Both the position numbers and the translations under genes were made by a program. Shown here one piece after another: positions 1 to 12,300 of a DNA stretch of 64,000 nt. Under the pieces are notes generated by a model, which saw nothing but the letters and a program-made list of their open reading frames with translations, did no database searches and was not told the DNA's origin. The DNA comes from Casuarius casuarius (Eukaryota; Chordata; Aves; Casuariiformes; Casuariidae): assembly GCA_003342895.1 (NCBI GenBank), contig PTFA01000197.1, positions 124,001 to 188,000 of the forward strand, written 5' to 3'. Position 1 is the stretch's first letter, and every line of letters starts with the position of its first letter.

Positions 1-214
1 GCCGCCTCGGCGGGACAGGGGACCACGGCCGCGAAGCGAGCGCCAGCCCTGCTCACCCACGCTATCCCGGCCCCCAGGGACGAGAAGGGCCGAAGGTCGC
101 CCCGCCGCCCCACCGCCCCTCCCCGAGCCGTTAACGAAGCCGCGGGGCGAGGAGCGACGCGGCCCCCCCGCGCCGTCTGGGAGGCGGTTGCCCGGCGGCG
201 TCTCACGCCGCGGA

Positions 215-232
215 ACTACATTTCCCAGCAGG
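215..232 (+). promoter_or_regulatory. ZNF143/THAP11-like promoter site
   Basis: The sequence ACTACATTTCCCAGCAGG matches the known ACTACAATTCCCAGAATGC (SBS/Staf) promoter motif at most positions. It lies about 65-80 bp upstream of the FAM234B start codon inside a CpG island, where this motif is typically found. The match is by eye. Confidence 0.6.
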
Positions 233-271
233 CCGCGGGAAAGCGCAGGGGAGAGGGGGCGGGGGAACGGC

Positions 272-281
272 GCGCATGCGC
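272..281. promoter_or_regulatory. NRF1 palindrome
   Basis: A perfect GCGCATGCGC palindrome, extended as GCGCATGCGCAGTGC, lies 16 bp upstream of the FAM234B ATG. This is the consensus of nuclear respiratory factor 1 and usually sits close to transcription starts in CpG promoters. Confidence 0.7.
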
Positions 282-297
282 AGTGCACCTCTCCATC

Positions 298-334
298 ATG
301 GCCACGGTGCTGTCCCGGGCGCTGAAGCTGCCAG
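298..334 (+). CDS. FAM234B: FAM234B coding exon 1 (residues 1-13)
   Basis: The exon starts at the ATG in TCCATCATGG (+4 G) and ends at CCAG|GTAAGG, splitting a glycine codon (phase 1). The 13 encoded residues match the conserved N-terminus of FAM234B. No upstream in-frame ATG of the family is known, so this start is preferred. Confidence 0.93.
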
Positions 335-3300
335 GTAAGGGGGTCCGTTCCGCGCGCGAGGGAGGGGCGCGGGGGCAGCCACATCCGGGTCTTCCCCCCC
401 TGCGGCGTCGCGGCCCCCCCAGCGGGGGGGAGGTGCCGAGGCCCCCGTTGGGGGGGGGGGCGTTGCCATGGCGATGCGGCCGGTGAGGGGCGGCGGCGGC
501 GGGGCGGCCTGCGGGGGGCGGCGGGGCCGGGCCGGGCCGGGCGTCGAGCCGAGCGGAGCCGGGGGGCGGCGGAGGAGCGAGTGCGAGGGCTCAACCCCCC
601 GCCCCCAGCGCCGAACGCGTCGGTCCATGTCTGATCCACCCCTGTGCGCTCTTCCCACTGTTTACCCTGCGAAACCAGGCCAGGAACTCAGTACATGTCG
701 CTGCGGTTGTCCAGGTTAATGTTTAAAGCCTGGCTAATACATGGGGGTAATTTCCAGCCAGAGATCTCCAGCAAGATGGAAGGATGTTCAAGTGTGAGGG
801 ACTATTGTTTGGGAAAATGAGATCTTCCAAAGATAAGGCAGTGAACAGCAGTACAGCAGCCGTTGTCTTCAGCGAGGAGTGTAAAAGGGAACAAAAATAC
901 CCAGGGAAACCAAATCTTATGAGTTTGTCACTGGCTGCGGGATGGGCTGGCAGGATCCTGCTGGAGATGGTGTCAGTGCATGTGGCTGCGTTATGCCAGT
1001 CGGGAAGTGCCTCATCATCCCTCCTCTGCACTTCTTGCCTTGAGGACAACCTCGGGGTAGAAGCAGAGCCCAGGTGTTGGGGCGGGGGCTCGTCCCCGTC
1101 ATCGGCACTGCTATCTTCCTGCAGCTCCCATGGGGTCTTTGGAGCAGAAGCTGATGGGCGGGGGGTGCTTCCCTCCTCCATCGGTCCATGGGGGTCACAG
1201 TGATGTCTGCAGGGCCCTGCCCAACAGCATCTAGCAATCCATCTAGGTGGTCCTCTGTTGTCATTATTTTAAAATTTATGTGGTGTTTTCTGTTCTAAGA
1301 AGTTTTGTTTGCTATTCAGTTTCTTCCTGGTTAGGAAAGACTCGTTTGGCTAATTGGAAAGTGTCTTAAAAAGAGTTTATTAGGAAAAATGCAAACTGGT
1401 GGGTAGAAGTGTACGTGCTTGTGTGTGAGCAATGAGGAACTGTGCAATGACAAGTACAAATCTCCTCCTGGATCTCCAGAGCTGGGATGATCTATTTGGT
1501 ATCTGCAGGTGGGAGGCACTGACTTGGGAACAAGCACAGGCCTTGCAGCAGCAGTTAAGAAGACAGTTCTTCTCTCAATCCTTAGGTTAAACTGCATATC
1601 TGATATCTTACTTTTGTGATTAGGTCTATAAAAACACAGCTTTCAACAGCGATGAGAAGACAGCCTATTCCTATAGCTGTTTTTCCTGCTGCATCTCATT
1701 AAATTAATTACATCAATATGTGGCAACTTATCTCCCCATGGGCTTAGAAACGTGTCTGTTGTACCCAGTGACTGCTGCCTGCCAACTCCCAACTGAAGAA
1801 AAAAAAAAAAACAAGCCTGAAGCAAGCAAAGGATACTAGAACTAGATAGCAGTAGGTCATCACTGAGATAATACACTGAAAGCTGCACTTGTCTGAAGTC
1901 CAAGATTTGTTCTCTTTCACTCCAGAGTGAGTGCAAAGAAAAGCCTTTCCAGTAAGTGAAACAACTGATGACAGTTTCATATCTTTCAAGTCGTCAGCAC
2001 TAGAAAAGAATATTTCATTATGAGCTGGACCTGATTCCAATACAGATCACCTCATGGATGCCTCCTTTCCAGTTCACGATCACATGATTCATCTTTTCTT
2101 CTATGAAAGGTCACATTGTACTGCTGCAATAGTCAAAGAGCTGCCTGTGCAGAAGTATGATTAGGCAAATGCATAGGGGATTTTCAAAGGCATAAAGCAC
2201 AATTTGGATTCAGCTGCCCTTGAAAATCAACAAGTTTGGGGCATTTTCTCTCCTATCTCCCTTTGAAAATCTCCCTCCTCATTATTTACTTTTTCTTCCA
2301 GTTGCTGTCAATGAAAATCCACGGCCACATAACCAGTAACTTGGCCACAGACCACAAGCAAGTGTTCCTCAGATTGCTTGTTACCTGGAGGCCATTGACT
2401 GGCAACCACTGTTTTATCACTGGAAAGCTGAAAATTTCACGGGATTTTCTGACAGCTGATCTCTTACAACAAAAGCGGTTTCAGCTATCTCTTGATGGAC
2501 AAACAGTCTTTCCCCCAGCCTGAGTCCTGGAGTTGACCTGAAAGGAACAAATCTGACCTCTGGGGTGTTTCTTATTAAATCATAGTTCTCTACATGATGT
2601 AAGACTGCTCTTGTTTTCATATACCCTGTACTGCTATTTATGTCTCTCCGTTTATGCTTTTCTGTTTAAAAATCATTTGAGAGTGATCAGTAGAAGCCAG
2701 GTATTGTATCCCTCCTTCCCACACCAAGTGACCTCAAACTCTGATGGAGTTGCATTCCTTCTGCTCTCTCTTTTCAGCCAGGTGAGTTGTGAGTTATTTA
2801 TTCTCTGCACCATCGAACAGCCTCAAGAGGCTGGATTGAGCACGCCCTTGCCAGCCCTCCCAGCGTATTCCCAGGACAGCTACAGATTGCTTTTTAGGGC
2901 ACTCTCCAAACAGTAGGAGATGAAGGTTTGCATCTATTGAGATTAGATATGCAATTGGGTCTTCCACATCCTAGGTGAGTGCTCCAACAGCCATTATTAC
3001 AGGGCAGTATCTTGCCTATTTTTGGCTTTAAAAAGCGGCACTGCATTTCATGCCTGACTTTACTGAGTGGGTGTGCCTTGTAAGGGTACCAGCTAGTCTT
3101 TTGGGAAAAGATAGGAGAAATCCCAGTTTCTGGTTCCTGGTCAGGCTTAGATGTTAAGTAAGGCTGAACAGCTTAGTGCCTTATAGTTCTCCTGTAAATC
3201 AACAGCACCTTTCCTGTGCAAATCACTAAAAGCCTTACGTTATTACTGTGTAGCCCGTGTAGTCATTTTTAGCTTCTGACAAATGGATTGGAATTCTTAA

Positions 3301-6300
3301 CTGGTTCTCAGCAGGAAAAGCATCCCTGCTAGAGGACATTTGTTATGTTTCACAGCACTGTAGATGTCCCAGTGTCTTAATCCCAGCTAGTTCAAGGACT
3401 AGATGAGCGTCAGTTTCAAGGTCTGTTCTGTCTCTTAGAGATACAAAATGAAGCTGTTCAAGATAAAGCTCATTCTTATCAGTGTTTTTCGTTGCTCCAA
3501 AAATGAAGAGCAGATTTCAGTCCTCTGGGTTGACTGTCTGGAATTAAAATAAGTAAATAAATCAGAGTCTCTCTGAAGTGTAAGTTTGCTATTGCGCTAA
3601 CAGGTTTCACGCACTGCGCTTTCCAAAACCAGGAGCAATGTGGTTAACATAAGAACTGTCTACCTTTGGCTTTCTAGGACAAATGGCTAAAATGCCCATT
3701 TACTTTTGGGCCAGCATCCTTAGCTTTTCATACTACACTGACCTGGCTTGAACTGGTGCATCTGGATCTGTAGTGAGATGCTGTAAATACCCTGCCATCA
3801 AGTCCTCGGTGGAACATTTTGTTTTTGCTGAATTGTCTTTCAGCAACTTGTCAGCACAGCCCTACTGTGTGTAGACATCTGGGCAAGTCACACTTCTCTC
3901 TCACTGCAGTTTCTGTGAGCAGAGCGCTGTGTGCCACTGAGGTCAGCAAGCTTCTGTGCTGCACGTGGGATGGAGCCAAGGCGGATTGCTTATCAAGACT
4001 TCCCAAAATGCACTCACTCTGCACGAAGGCTGTTACAGGTCACATCTGTGTGATGCAGTGCAGTGCTGGGCAGGGATACACCTGTCCCATAGGAATTAAT
4101 ATCTTAGTTGGGCTCTCTAACTCCACCAAGCAGCGCTTTTTGGAGTGTGTGTGCACACTGGGTTGTTTGATGCAAGTCTTTTGTGGAAGCACATAGTTAG
4201 GAAAAGTAGAGCTTAATTTAGATACGTGATCTGACTGGCTATCTTTATTTCCCTCTATTAAGTATGGGTATGTTGCCCTACTTGCTCGAACTTATAATGG
4301 GGCATTTGGCCTTTACTGGGACTGACAGTTTTTCTTACATGCTGAAGTTGACACTAAATGCCATTTCCGAGTGAGACAGGAAGCCCCCCCGCATCCCCTT
4401 TCATGAAACAGTGGGAAAAGTTCAGGTATGTCTGATGGTTTGCTGGTCTTTTGTTTTAAGATTGCCTTTAAGGCTACTTGAATCTTTCAGGTAAAGAAAT
4501 GATATCCAAATGCTGCAAAATAGATTCTAGTGTGTTGCACTATCTGGATATTACAGTGCATGTGTAACTGTGATACTATCCTCAACTGGAAAACCAGAAA
4601 TAAGGTGTATGATCTAGTGTAGTAAGAATAACGAGGAGAGCCCTTTAATTTGTGCTTGGTAAAGCCTTCCCATCATCTTAATATCTGAGAGTGGTTACAA
4701 CCTGTATATTTTTGCTTGCTATTTATGCCTTGCATGAATTACTTTAAGCATGTTCAGGCACAAGTTAGCTCCTGGCTCAGGTCAGCTTTGGCAAAGGGAA
4801 ATGAGACAGATGTCTGGGGCAGCAAAGGCCTACCTTGGAGCAAGAGAGAGAGAGAAACAGACTGAGACCCTGCAAACCTCAAAGCAGTAGCCATGGCTCC
4901 ATGCCCAGCTTGGTGGCTCAGGGCAGCTCCCTCAGACGTGATCTTCCACTCGTAGCTCAGGGCAGTGAGACGGCATGATCTTGCCTCCGCCCCCATAAGC
5001 AGATGGCGCTGGCCTCGTGCCAGCATGTACAGCCAGGCTCTGCACCTGCCCTCATCCCTGTCCCTGCCGCTGTCTAGGGCTTGGGGAAGAAGTTGTCTGT
5101 GTGTCAGGCAGCACCGGCATCAATGGCAGGAGGTGAAAAGCCCCCTAGAACTAAGCTACTTTCCTGCACCACCACCTGAAGGCATCAGTGCTGTATTATC
5201 TCAGCAAGGCTGGGTACATGCTGTCCGTGCTGGTGGGAGCAGGAACAGGGCAGGGGCACTGAGGTTTCCTACTGCTGGGGTTAGAGCCCTCCCTCTCACA
5301 GTGCTGAGCCATGCAGAGATGGTGGGGTCTTCGGAGAGCAACCTTGATCCCTTTGGAAACCAGAACGTTACTCACCCAAAAAGGCAAAATCACTTACTTT
5401 GCCCTCATCTTCAAGGAGCTGGTATCCGTTTTTACCAATGCTGCTGAGAAATGGTACACAATGGTACACAGCTCAAGCCCTGCTGTTGCTTTTCGCTCTC
5501 TTGCGAAGCAGGATGGAAAATGCAGCAGTGCTGCTTTGACCAGGCAGGAGGAACAGGGGAAAAGTGAGTGGCAGAGAGAGGCCCCCACTGGAGGATATAG
5601 CCTAAAAGTGAAGAGGGGCTGTGTCAGGATTAGAGCTTGGCAAATTCAAGTTTGTTGAATTCAGAGTCTGAAGTCACGAGAGTGCTGAGGTTTAGGTACT
5701 GAAAGGGTTAAGCATAACTTCACGTCAGTGTGTCTCATTACTGAACAGGAAAATATTAAAGAGAATTAAATAAATCATGGATTACATATATGTATATGTG
5801 CATATATGTATATTTATGTATGTATATCTTTATTTTCAGGAAGTAAACTGTTAGCATTGCTTCTCCTGTAGCTGCTGCTCTGAAATCTAGACAGACTGTT
5901 TTTTTCTCTTACACCTTTCACTTGGATCCATTCAAAATTCAGACTGCTCTGTCTTCCCTTCTGCATTGCTCTCCCCTGCAGCCTTTTCTCCACTGAGACC
6001 CTGAAAAAGCAAGGAGCTAATGCTTTATTATCTTTCTCCATCTCTTTCCTCAGGAAAAAAGAGCCCGGACCTTGGGGAATATGATCCCCTCACTCAGGCT
6101 GATAGTGATGAAAGTGAAGATGACCTGGTGCTCAACATACAGAAGAATGGGGGGGTCAAGAATGGGAAGAGCCCCCCCGAGGAGGTGCAGGACCCTGACT
6201 CCGACGTGGAGGTTGGGATGACAAAGCAGCATATGTCAGAGAGCACGCCTGAGGGTTATCCTGCAGAGGCAACCGGGAGTTTGGAGCAGAAGGCTGCTCC

Positions 6301-9300
6301 CTCCCTCATGCCTTACCTGCGCACAGCGATCTTTTTGCTTACTGTGGTGATCTCAATGATTCTGGTGCTGGTGTGTGCGTTTCTAATTCCCTGTCCCCCT
6401 AGAGACTTGCATAACACCTGGAACCGCAACCTAGGTCAGGGAGCAGGTGAGAAACTTCCAGGAGCAGCATCTGGCGCGGGGGAGGTGGCAGCTCCCAGGC
6501 TGGGCATCGGCGGGAGAGACCTATCTGGGAGAGCCAGCTCAGAGCAGAGACTTTTCCTGACCACCGCAGATGCTCTGAGGTAACACACAGGCGGCTGTGT
6601 CCTGCTCACTCTTCAAGCTGAGGCCTGTGAGATCTGGCATCAGTAGATAATAGTGCCACCAAATCTTGTTTCTGTCAACACCAAAAAGCATTTTGACTTT
6701 TCTCCCATCCTGCCTTTTTGTCTGGATGGTGCTCTGTGTTCCCGATAGAGAGGGCCCAGACATTTTGCCTCCCTCTCTAGTTCCTGTGTTTCACCAGCAC
6801 CTCTACGCTGAAGTGTGTCGGTGTCCTTGGGAGGAGAGGGATACAAGTCTTTGTGTCTCCTGACTGGCTCAACTAACCTTATTTCTTTTGTCTTCTTGCC
6901 TTGCTCGAATCCATAAATCAACATTTGTGATCTTTTGTCATTCTATACAGACCATTGGTAACATTTCTAAAGTGTCTCCCATTCTGACCTCTGCAGCAAA
7001 GTAACAGTGGTTTGTGAAATAATTTCTGCCAGGTCTAGATATGTCTCTCCCTCCCCTCTTTCTGCCCCCACCTTCTAAATCTGAGTCTTTGGTAAGATGT
7101 GTGGCTCCCACATCACCTCAGAGAGTGAGGTGGGAAGCAGACATCTTTATCTGTCAGCTCCTCCATTTTTTCTCTTTCCTTTCCCCGACCCAGATGCTGG
7201 GTCTCTGCTTTTCCATGCAATGAAAGATCTAGCCATGGTGGGAGCTGCCAGGCATTGGTAGTTATTTAACAGACTCCATAAGCCTCGTCTATCCATGAGT
7301 CTCTTCCCTTGGGCCAGCCCTCAGCTCCTGGTGTGGCCATTGGGCTCAGTGGCCATTTTGACAACAGTGCGGTGATCCTCTCTGACTGTTGCAGGTGGTG
7401 TGTTATCCCCGCTGGAGCTGTGTGATGTCAACGGTGATGGGCTCCCTGACATCCTCATCGTCTTCACAGCCTTGATGAATGCCAGTGTCATGGGTAAGCA
7501 CCACAGCTCCTTTCTGTTCCTCTTTCTGCCTCTCGTACTTTTCGGTACAGACCTTTGTATATTCCTGTTATGCATGGGAAGAGTTTCTGCAACTTGCAAA
7601 GCCACCACGTTGTCCTTTTCAGATTTCCTTAAAATGGCTGCTGTGCTGTGCCAGTGCTTTGTCATGCTGCTCATAATTTTTGTTTTAAGCTGTGCTCCCA
7701 TTCCTCTCTGGTCAGAGCCATCTATTTCCCCATATCTATCCAGGGCAAGTCCATTTCTTTGTCCTGTATTTGCACAGCACTTGATCTGGGGGCAGGAGTA
7801 AAGCCACCAGAAGAACATCACACTACAAATAGCAATTAGGAAAAAGTTTTGTTTCCTTTGGTAGCTCTCAAAGCCCCTCACAAAGGAGCTCAGTCTCACT
7901 ATCTGCATTTTACTGGCAAGGAAGTGGAGCTGTAGAGAAGAGAAGCGGCTTGACAAAGGTCACAGATGAGATCTAGCGGCACAGTGTGGACTAGTACCTC
8001 TCTTTTCTGATCCCTAGTCTAGTGTCTTGGCTGTTACTACGGTAGCTGGAAATAGGAGCAGTGATGGCAGAGCTGACCGTTGGAGCACTCTGGTTCCTCT
8101 GAACTACTCAGTTGCTTGCCAGCGTGGAGGATGATGGATATTTTCCCCTGTTGCTGCTCTGATTCCCTGTCTTCCCTGGAGCCTAAGAAGGCTGGACAAA
8201 TTTCTCTTAATGTGGTGATTCTGTTGGTTTTTAGAGCAGCTGTAGGTTGGTGCTGCAGGAGACATCCTCCCCCTCCTGCCTCCTGTCTCCAGGGCACTCC
8301 GTACCCTTGCCAGGCTCCAGACAGGAGCTGTTAATTCACAGACGATAGATTGCCTGATTGTGGGGAAGCTAGTGTGCCTGGCTTTGTAGCAGGGATCACC
8401 CTGCTACTTCCTCCTGGCTACTTTCACTTTCTCTGCTAACTCTCGCACAGCAGATAATGCATCAGCAGCCTACTGATATCCAGCATTGTTATATAGGGGC
8501 TGCCGAGTCTGGTGGTGTACTACTGCTTATGGCTTCTGAAGTCCTGGAGCTTGCTATCTCCCCAGCCTGGCTTCACCTCAGATTACATGAAGTCTGTTCA
8601 GTCCCAGAGACATGTTCAGGAGCAGGAACACATTGCACAGCCTGAAGATAACTCTCATGGGAGAAAAATGACAATACATTCAGTGCCTTGGCTCTGCAAG
8701 GAGCAGGATAACAAAAACATAGTTAGAGGAAAGGGATAAAGCTGCTTCTCCGTGGCCAAAGCAAGGCCCTGAGTATTTCACAGAAAATCCTACAGAAAGA
8801 AACCCACAGGCAAAGAGGAAACTGTGGTTTAGAGAGTAGGTTTAAAAAAAAAGAGAGAGAGAGAGAGATACTGTTGACATAAAGGCTGCGTTCAGTTTGT
8901 TAAAGTTGTCCTTCTGCTCTGTATTTTGCTATTGCATTTCGTTTATCTTCCATCACAGACGCATGTACAGTTCTTGGCATGCTCCAGATGTTGGAACTAA
9001 CCATACATAGCTGCACCCTGGACTATAGCTATGTTGGGAGACAAAAAGCAGACACTGAAGCAGGTGTAAGCATGTCCCAATCCTGCACCAACATTACTGG
9101 ATATCAGCCCTCCTGTAGCTTGTGCTCAGAGCACTCATACAGTGCCTGGTAGAGATAAGCTTTGAGTAGGTACCTGGTGGACTAAGCTATAGCATCATTA
9201 GCAGCTTATCCAGCCCACATACACAAGAGCTAGGAGCTGCATTGAGGAGTTAGGTGTTCTTGGTCCCTACCTACCCCATGATAAGAACTTGGGCTGAGGC

Positions 9301-12300
9301 ATCCCCTCAGCATGAGCTAGATGATTTCCATTCTGGGGAGGATTATGGATTGTGCTAACTAGTGAATTAGGAAAAAACCTCAAGTTACACCAATTTCTTG
9401 CAGTCAGTCTGTTTTTCAAAACACTAAAAATCATTTGGAAAACAAAAGAAAAAGCACTGAGATTGTCAGTCACCTTCTGCCCCAGAAATACAGAAGACCT
9501 AGGCCCTTTGCAAGAGAAAGCTGCTGCCTTGTGAATCACTTAAGGCTTTCCCTCAGTGCTGACCGTTGACTTGAGGGAGAAAGGATCAGAAGAATCAGGA
9601 GCCTAATGTGGTTTGACAGCAGTGTGTTTCATACCAGGAAATCAGCACAACTGAACAGACTGGACCCAGGAGGATCTTGGTTCCTCTGCGCCCACCTGAC
9701 CACATCTCGTGGTTGAGCTGGGGTCCAGCTCCATGATTATCTGCCCTGTTGGCTCACACCCTGACTCTTGTCTGGAGGTCACTGCTAGGCTCCACAGGCA
9801 GAGAGACTCAGCCATGGGGCGGGATTTGACCTTTGCTTTCAAGTAGTGTTGATGTAGCTGGCTTGAGCTGCTTAGTTCCAGGAGCTACAGCTGGAACTCA
9901 AACACAAGGACCAAAGGCAGTATGGACCTAGCCTTTGATGCCAGGGGATTTCACTCTCTCCCTCCTGTCTCTTCCAGGTGTCTCTCAACCTTCAGTGACT
10001 GTGATGGCCCTTTCTGGTATGAATGGCAGCACCCTGTGGTCCATCCACCTTCCCGAGGAGACTCTGAGTGTGCAGTGCAAAGGGCTGTCACTGGGAGCAC
10101 CTGCAGAGCCTGTTTGCCTTGTGACGGGAACATCTAAACTCCTCAGCCTTCTCAGTGCCTCCACAGGTAAAGTCAAATACCAGCATGTTAGAAAGATGCT
10201 GCTTCTTCCTTTTCTTTAAAGGACTAATAAGCAAGAATAATTCAGTGCTGACACTTCACGGTGTCTGTTATGCAGTGACACAAAGGAAAGGGTCTAAACA
10301 CTGATGAGTTTCTAGTTACACAGGATGAGGGAGAATCCACACCATTGCTGCTCCGTGGCAGCATCTTCCTCCTACAATCTAAGACCATTTCAAAGTGTTA
10401 GTATCATCCTGTAGCATCTTCATGGCCTAAAGGATCTATAAGGGCTGTTTTCATCAATACTGAGCTGTAACTACATCCTCAGCACCTACCTAACAACACT
10501 AAAAGCTGAATGCCATTCTTGAAGAAATTATGTAAGGACGTGTGTAAGAACTAAACCTTCCAGAGAAATTAGTCCCATAGAAGAAATGGTTAGATGTGAA
10601 TCGATATTGCATTTTTAATCATGCTGATCCTGTGCATATCCATTCTCTGATTGCTGTTTGTCCTACCATGTTAATTAACCAGCAGAAATAATCATGGGTG
10701 AGTAAAGGAGAATGTTTTTTGGAATCAGAACAGAGAATGGAGAGACATAAGAAACATTGGGTTGAAGTGACAGACCCAGTCAATTGAGCAGCACTACTTA
10801 ATTTTCAGATGTTTTTAGGTATCAGATTACTCACACAGCTCAGTGTTTGTATGGTCAGGACAATAGGCTGTCTCCTTTAGCAGTAGTAGTAGTGTTAATA
10901 AAGTGCATAAGCGTTTGAAGGTCTGGCCTTTGGTTTCCTTTGTCATGCAGGGGTGAGCTCTGTCCCACACAGCAGAAGAAAAGGAAAAGCATTTTTAAAC
11001 CCTGGTTGAAAAAGCAGAAGTCTTGGCAAAGGAATTCCAAGAACTAAAAGTATCAAATTTCACTTTGCCTTCTTTGGGTGTTTAAGTTAATTTAACAATT
11101 TGTAAATCAGGTTTTGCTAAGTTTACATCTGAGTCCCTGCTGGACTGCTGAACCATTTGACATCATGTCTGCTAACATGCTTTCACCCTGAGGTGGAGTG
11201 AGCATGCCATGCTGGAGTGGCTGTTTGCTGCTGGGAATTTAACTGAGATGCAGATTTGCACTTTGAATATCAGAACTGCCCATCTGTTCCCTTCCCTGAT
11301 ATCCACCAATAGGCTTTCCTGCTGGCTGAGGAAAACAACTGCTGGCCTGCAGAGCAGCACTCTTATATAGGTTTTTCTCCCAAGAGTGAACCTCAAATGT
11401 TCTCTGCTACTTCAGGAAGTGTTGTAGGCTTAAGTCTGTCTAGAGTGATACCAGAAGGGAACCACAGTGGTACTGAGGCAAGACCCAAAGCCAATCTGAA
11501 GAAATGCTGGAGAGAAAACTTTGTTTCCTACCATGAGAGAGTGCAGCTTGCCGTGGTGTGTAGGCTTATCTTTCCTGTTCTCAGGGAACTGGGGAACAAT
11601 CTCTCTCTTTCCCTCCTTCAAGAAGGTTTTGTGGAACCCTCTGGGGATGTTCACTGGTTCCCCAAATGCTGCAGGTCTCTCTCATCCTGTTCCTTCTGCA
11701 GGCAAGGCCATCTGGACGCTGAACTCCATCCACCTTTCAAATGGGATCCTGGCTGCACCGGCTGCCACTCTTCCGGATGTAGATGGAGATGGGGTTGGGG
11801 ATATTGTTGTTCTGGCCCTCAAGGAGACACAGGTACAGCATATCCTTGGGCAGGGTCTGAAAGGACCATGACTATCTAGAGGAAGAACAGGGAGCCTGGG
11901 AAAGGCTGTAATAGGGGATTCAAGAGCCCCTAGGCAGGTAATTTTTCTTCCCTTAGATTTCTCTGAAAAGCACCCTCCTTCTTTCAGTGGGTCAGAGCAG
12001 TGGGATCAAGCAATAGTGATACTATCCACATTTCTTTTCAGCTGGAAATGGTCATTATTTATGCCTGGCTGAGATTTGAGAATTATTTGTTTTCCTTCAG
12101 CAGATACTTGGTTTGAAGTGAATGTTTAACAGCAGTGTAGGAAACCATGTTGAGATCCTTGGAGAAAGGAGCACGCACTTGTGTGATTAATACTGATGTA
12201 GATTTCCTCTATGCTCCTCCCTCCCCACAATTCTGGCATTAATGTTGTTAGAAGAGTTTAGTTTTTGAAGTCCCTTCCATCTTTGATGCTTTTGCAGCCA

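Larger units (their letters stand above)
1..650. promoter_or_regulatory. FAM234B: CpG-island promoter of FAM234B
   Basis: This segment is very GC- and CpG-rich, unlike the following intron, and it covers the first coding exon. Two housekeeping-type motifs lie just upstream of the ATG: an NRF1 palindrome GCGCATGCGC at 272-281 and a ZNF143/THAP11-like site ACTACATTTCCCAGCAGG at 215-232. No TATA box is visible. This fits a broadly used CpG promoter with dispersed start sites. The upstream limit is outside the window, so it cannot be seen whether the promoter is bidirectional. The open frames on both strands here result from GC richness. Confidence 0.85.
335..6053 (+). other. FAM234B intron 1
   Basis: This 5.7-kb intron has no recognisable coding exon. 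Its first 300 bases belong to the CpG island. A MIR-like patch sits near 3.84-3.92 kb and an AT/GT-rich microsatellite near 5.78-5.83 kb. The open frames at 3819-4196 and 4965-5447 resemble no known protein and lack splice context. The acceptor is preceded by a good pyrimidine tract (TCTTTCCTCAG). Confidence 0.8.
7494..9977 (+). other. FAM234B intron 3
   Basis: This 2.5-kb intron contains a MIR-like SINE at about 7.86-8.05 kb and a poly-A/GA microsatellite near 8.84-8.87 kb. Nothing else was recognised; its open frames are short and unconserved. Confidence 0.8.

Noticed and set aside
283..719. Open frames in the left CpG island other than the FAM234B start
   Set aside because: GC-driven shadows. 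Only the 37-nt segment ending at the GTAAGG donor belongs to the conserved protein.
4965..5658. Plus-strand frames of 160 and 115 codons in FAM234B intron 1
   Set aside because: No recognisable homology, no splice context, unremarkable composition. Treated as chance intronic frames.
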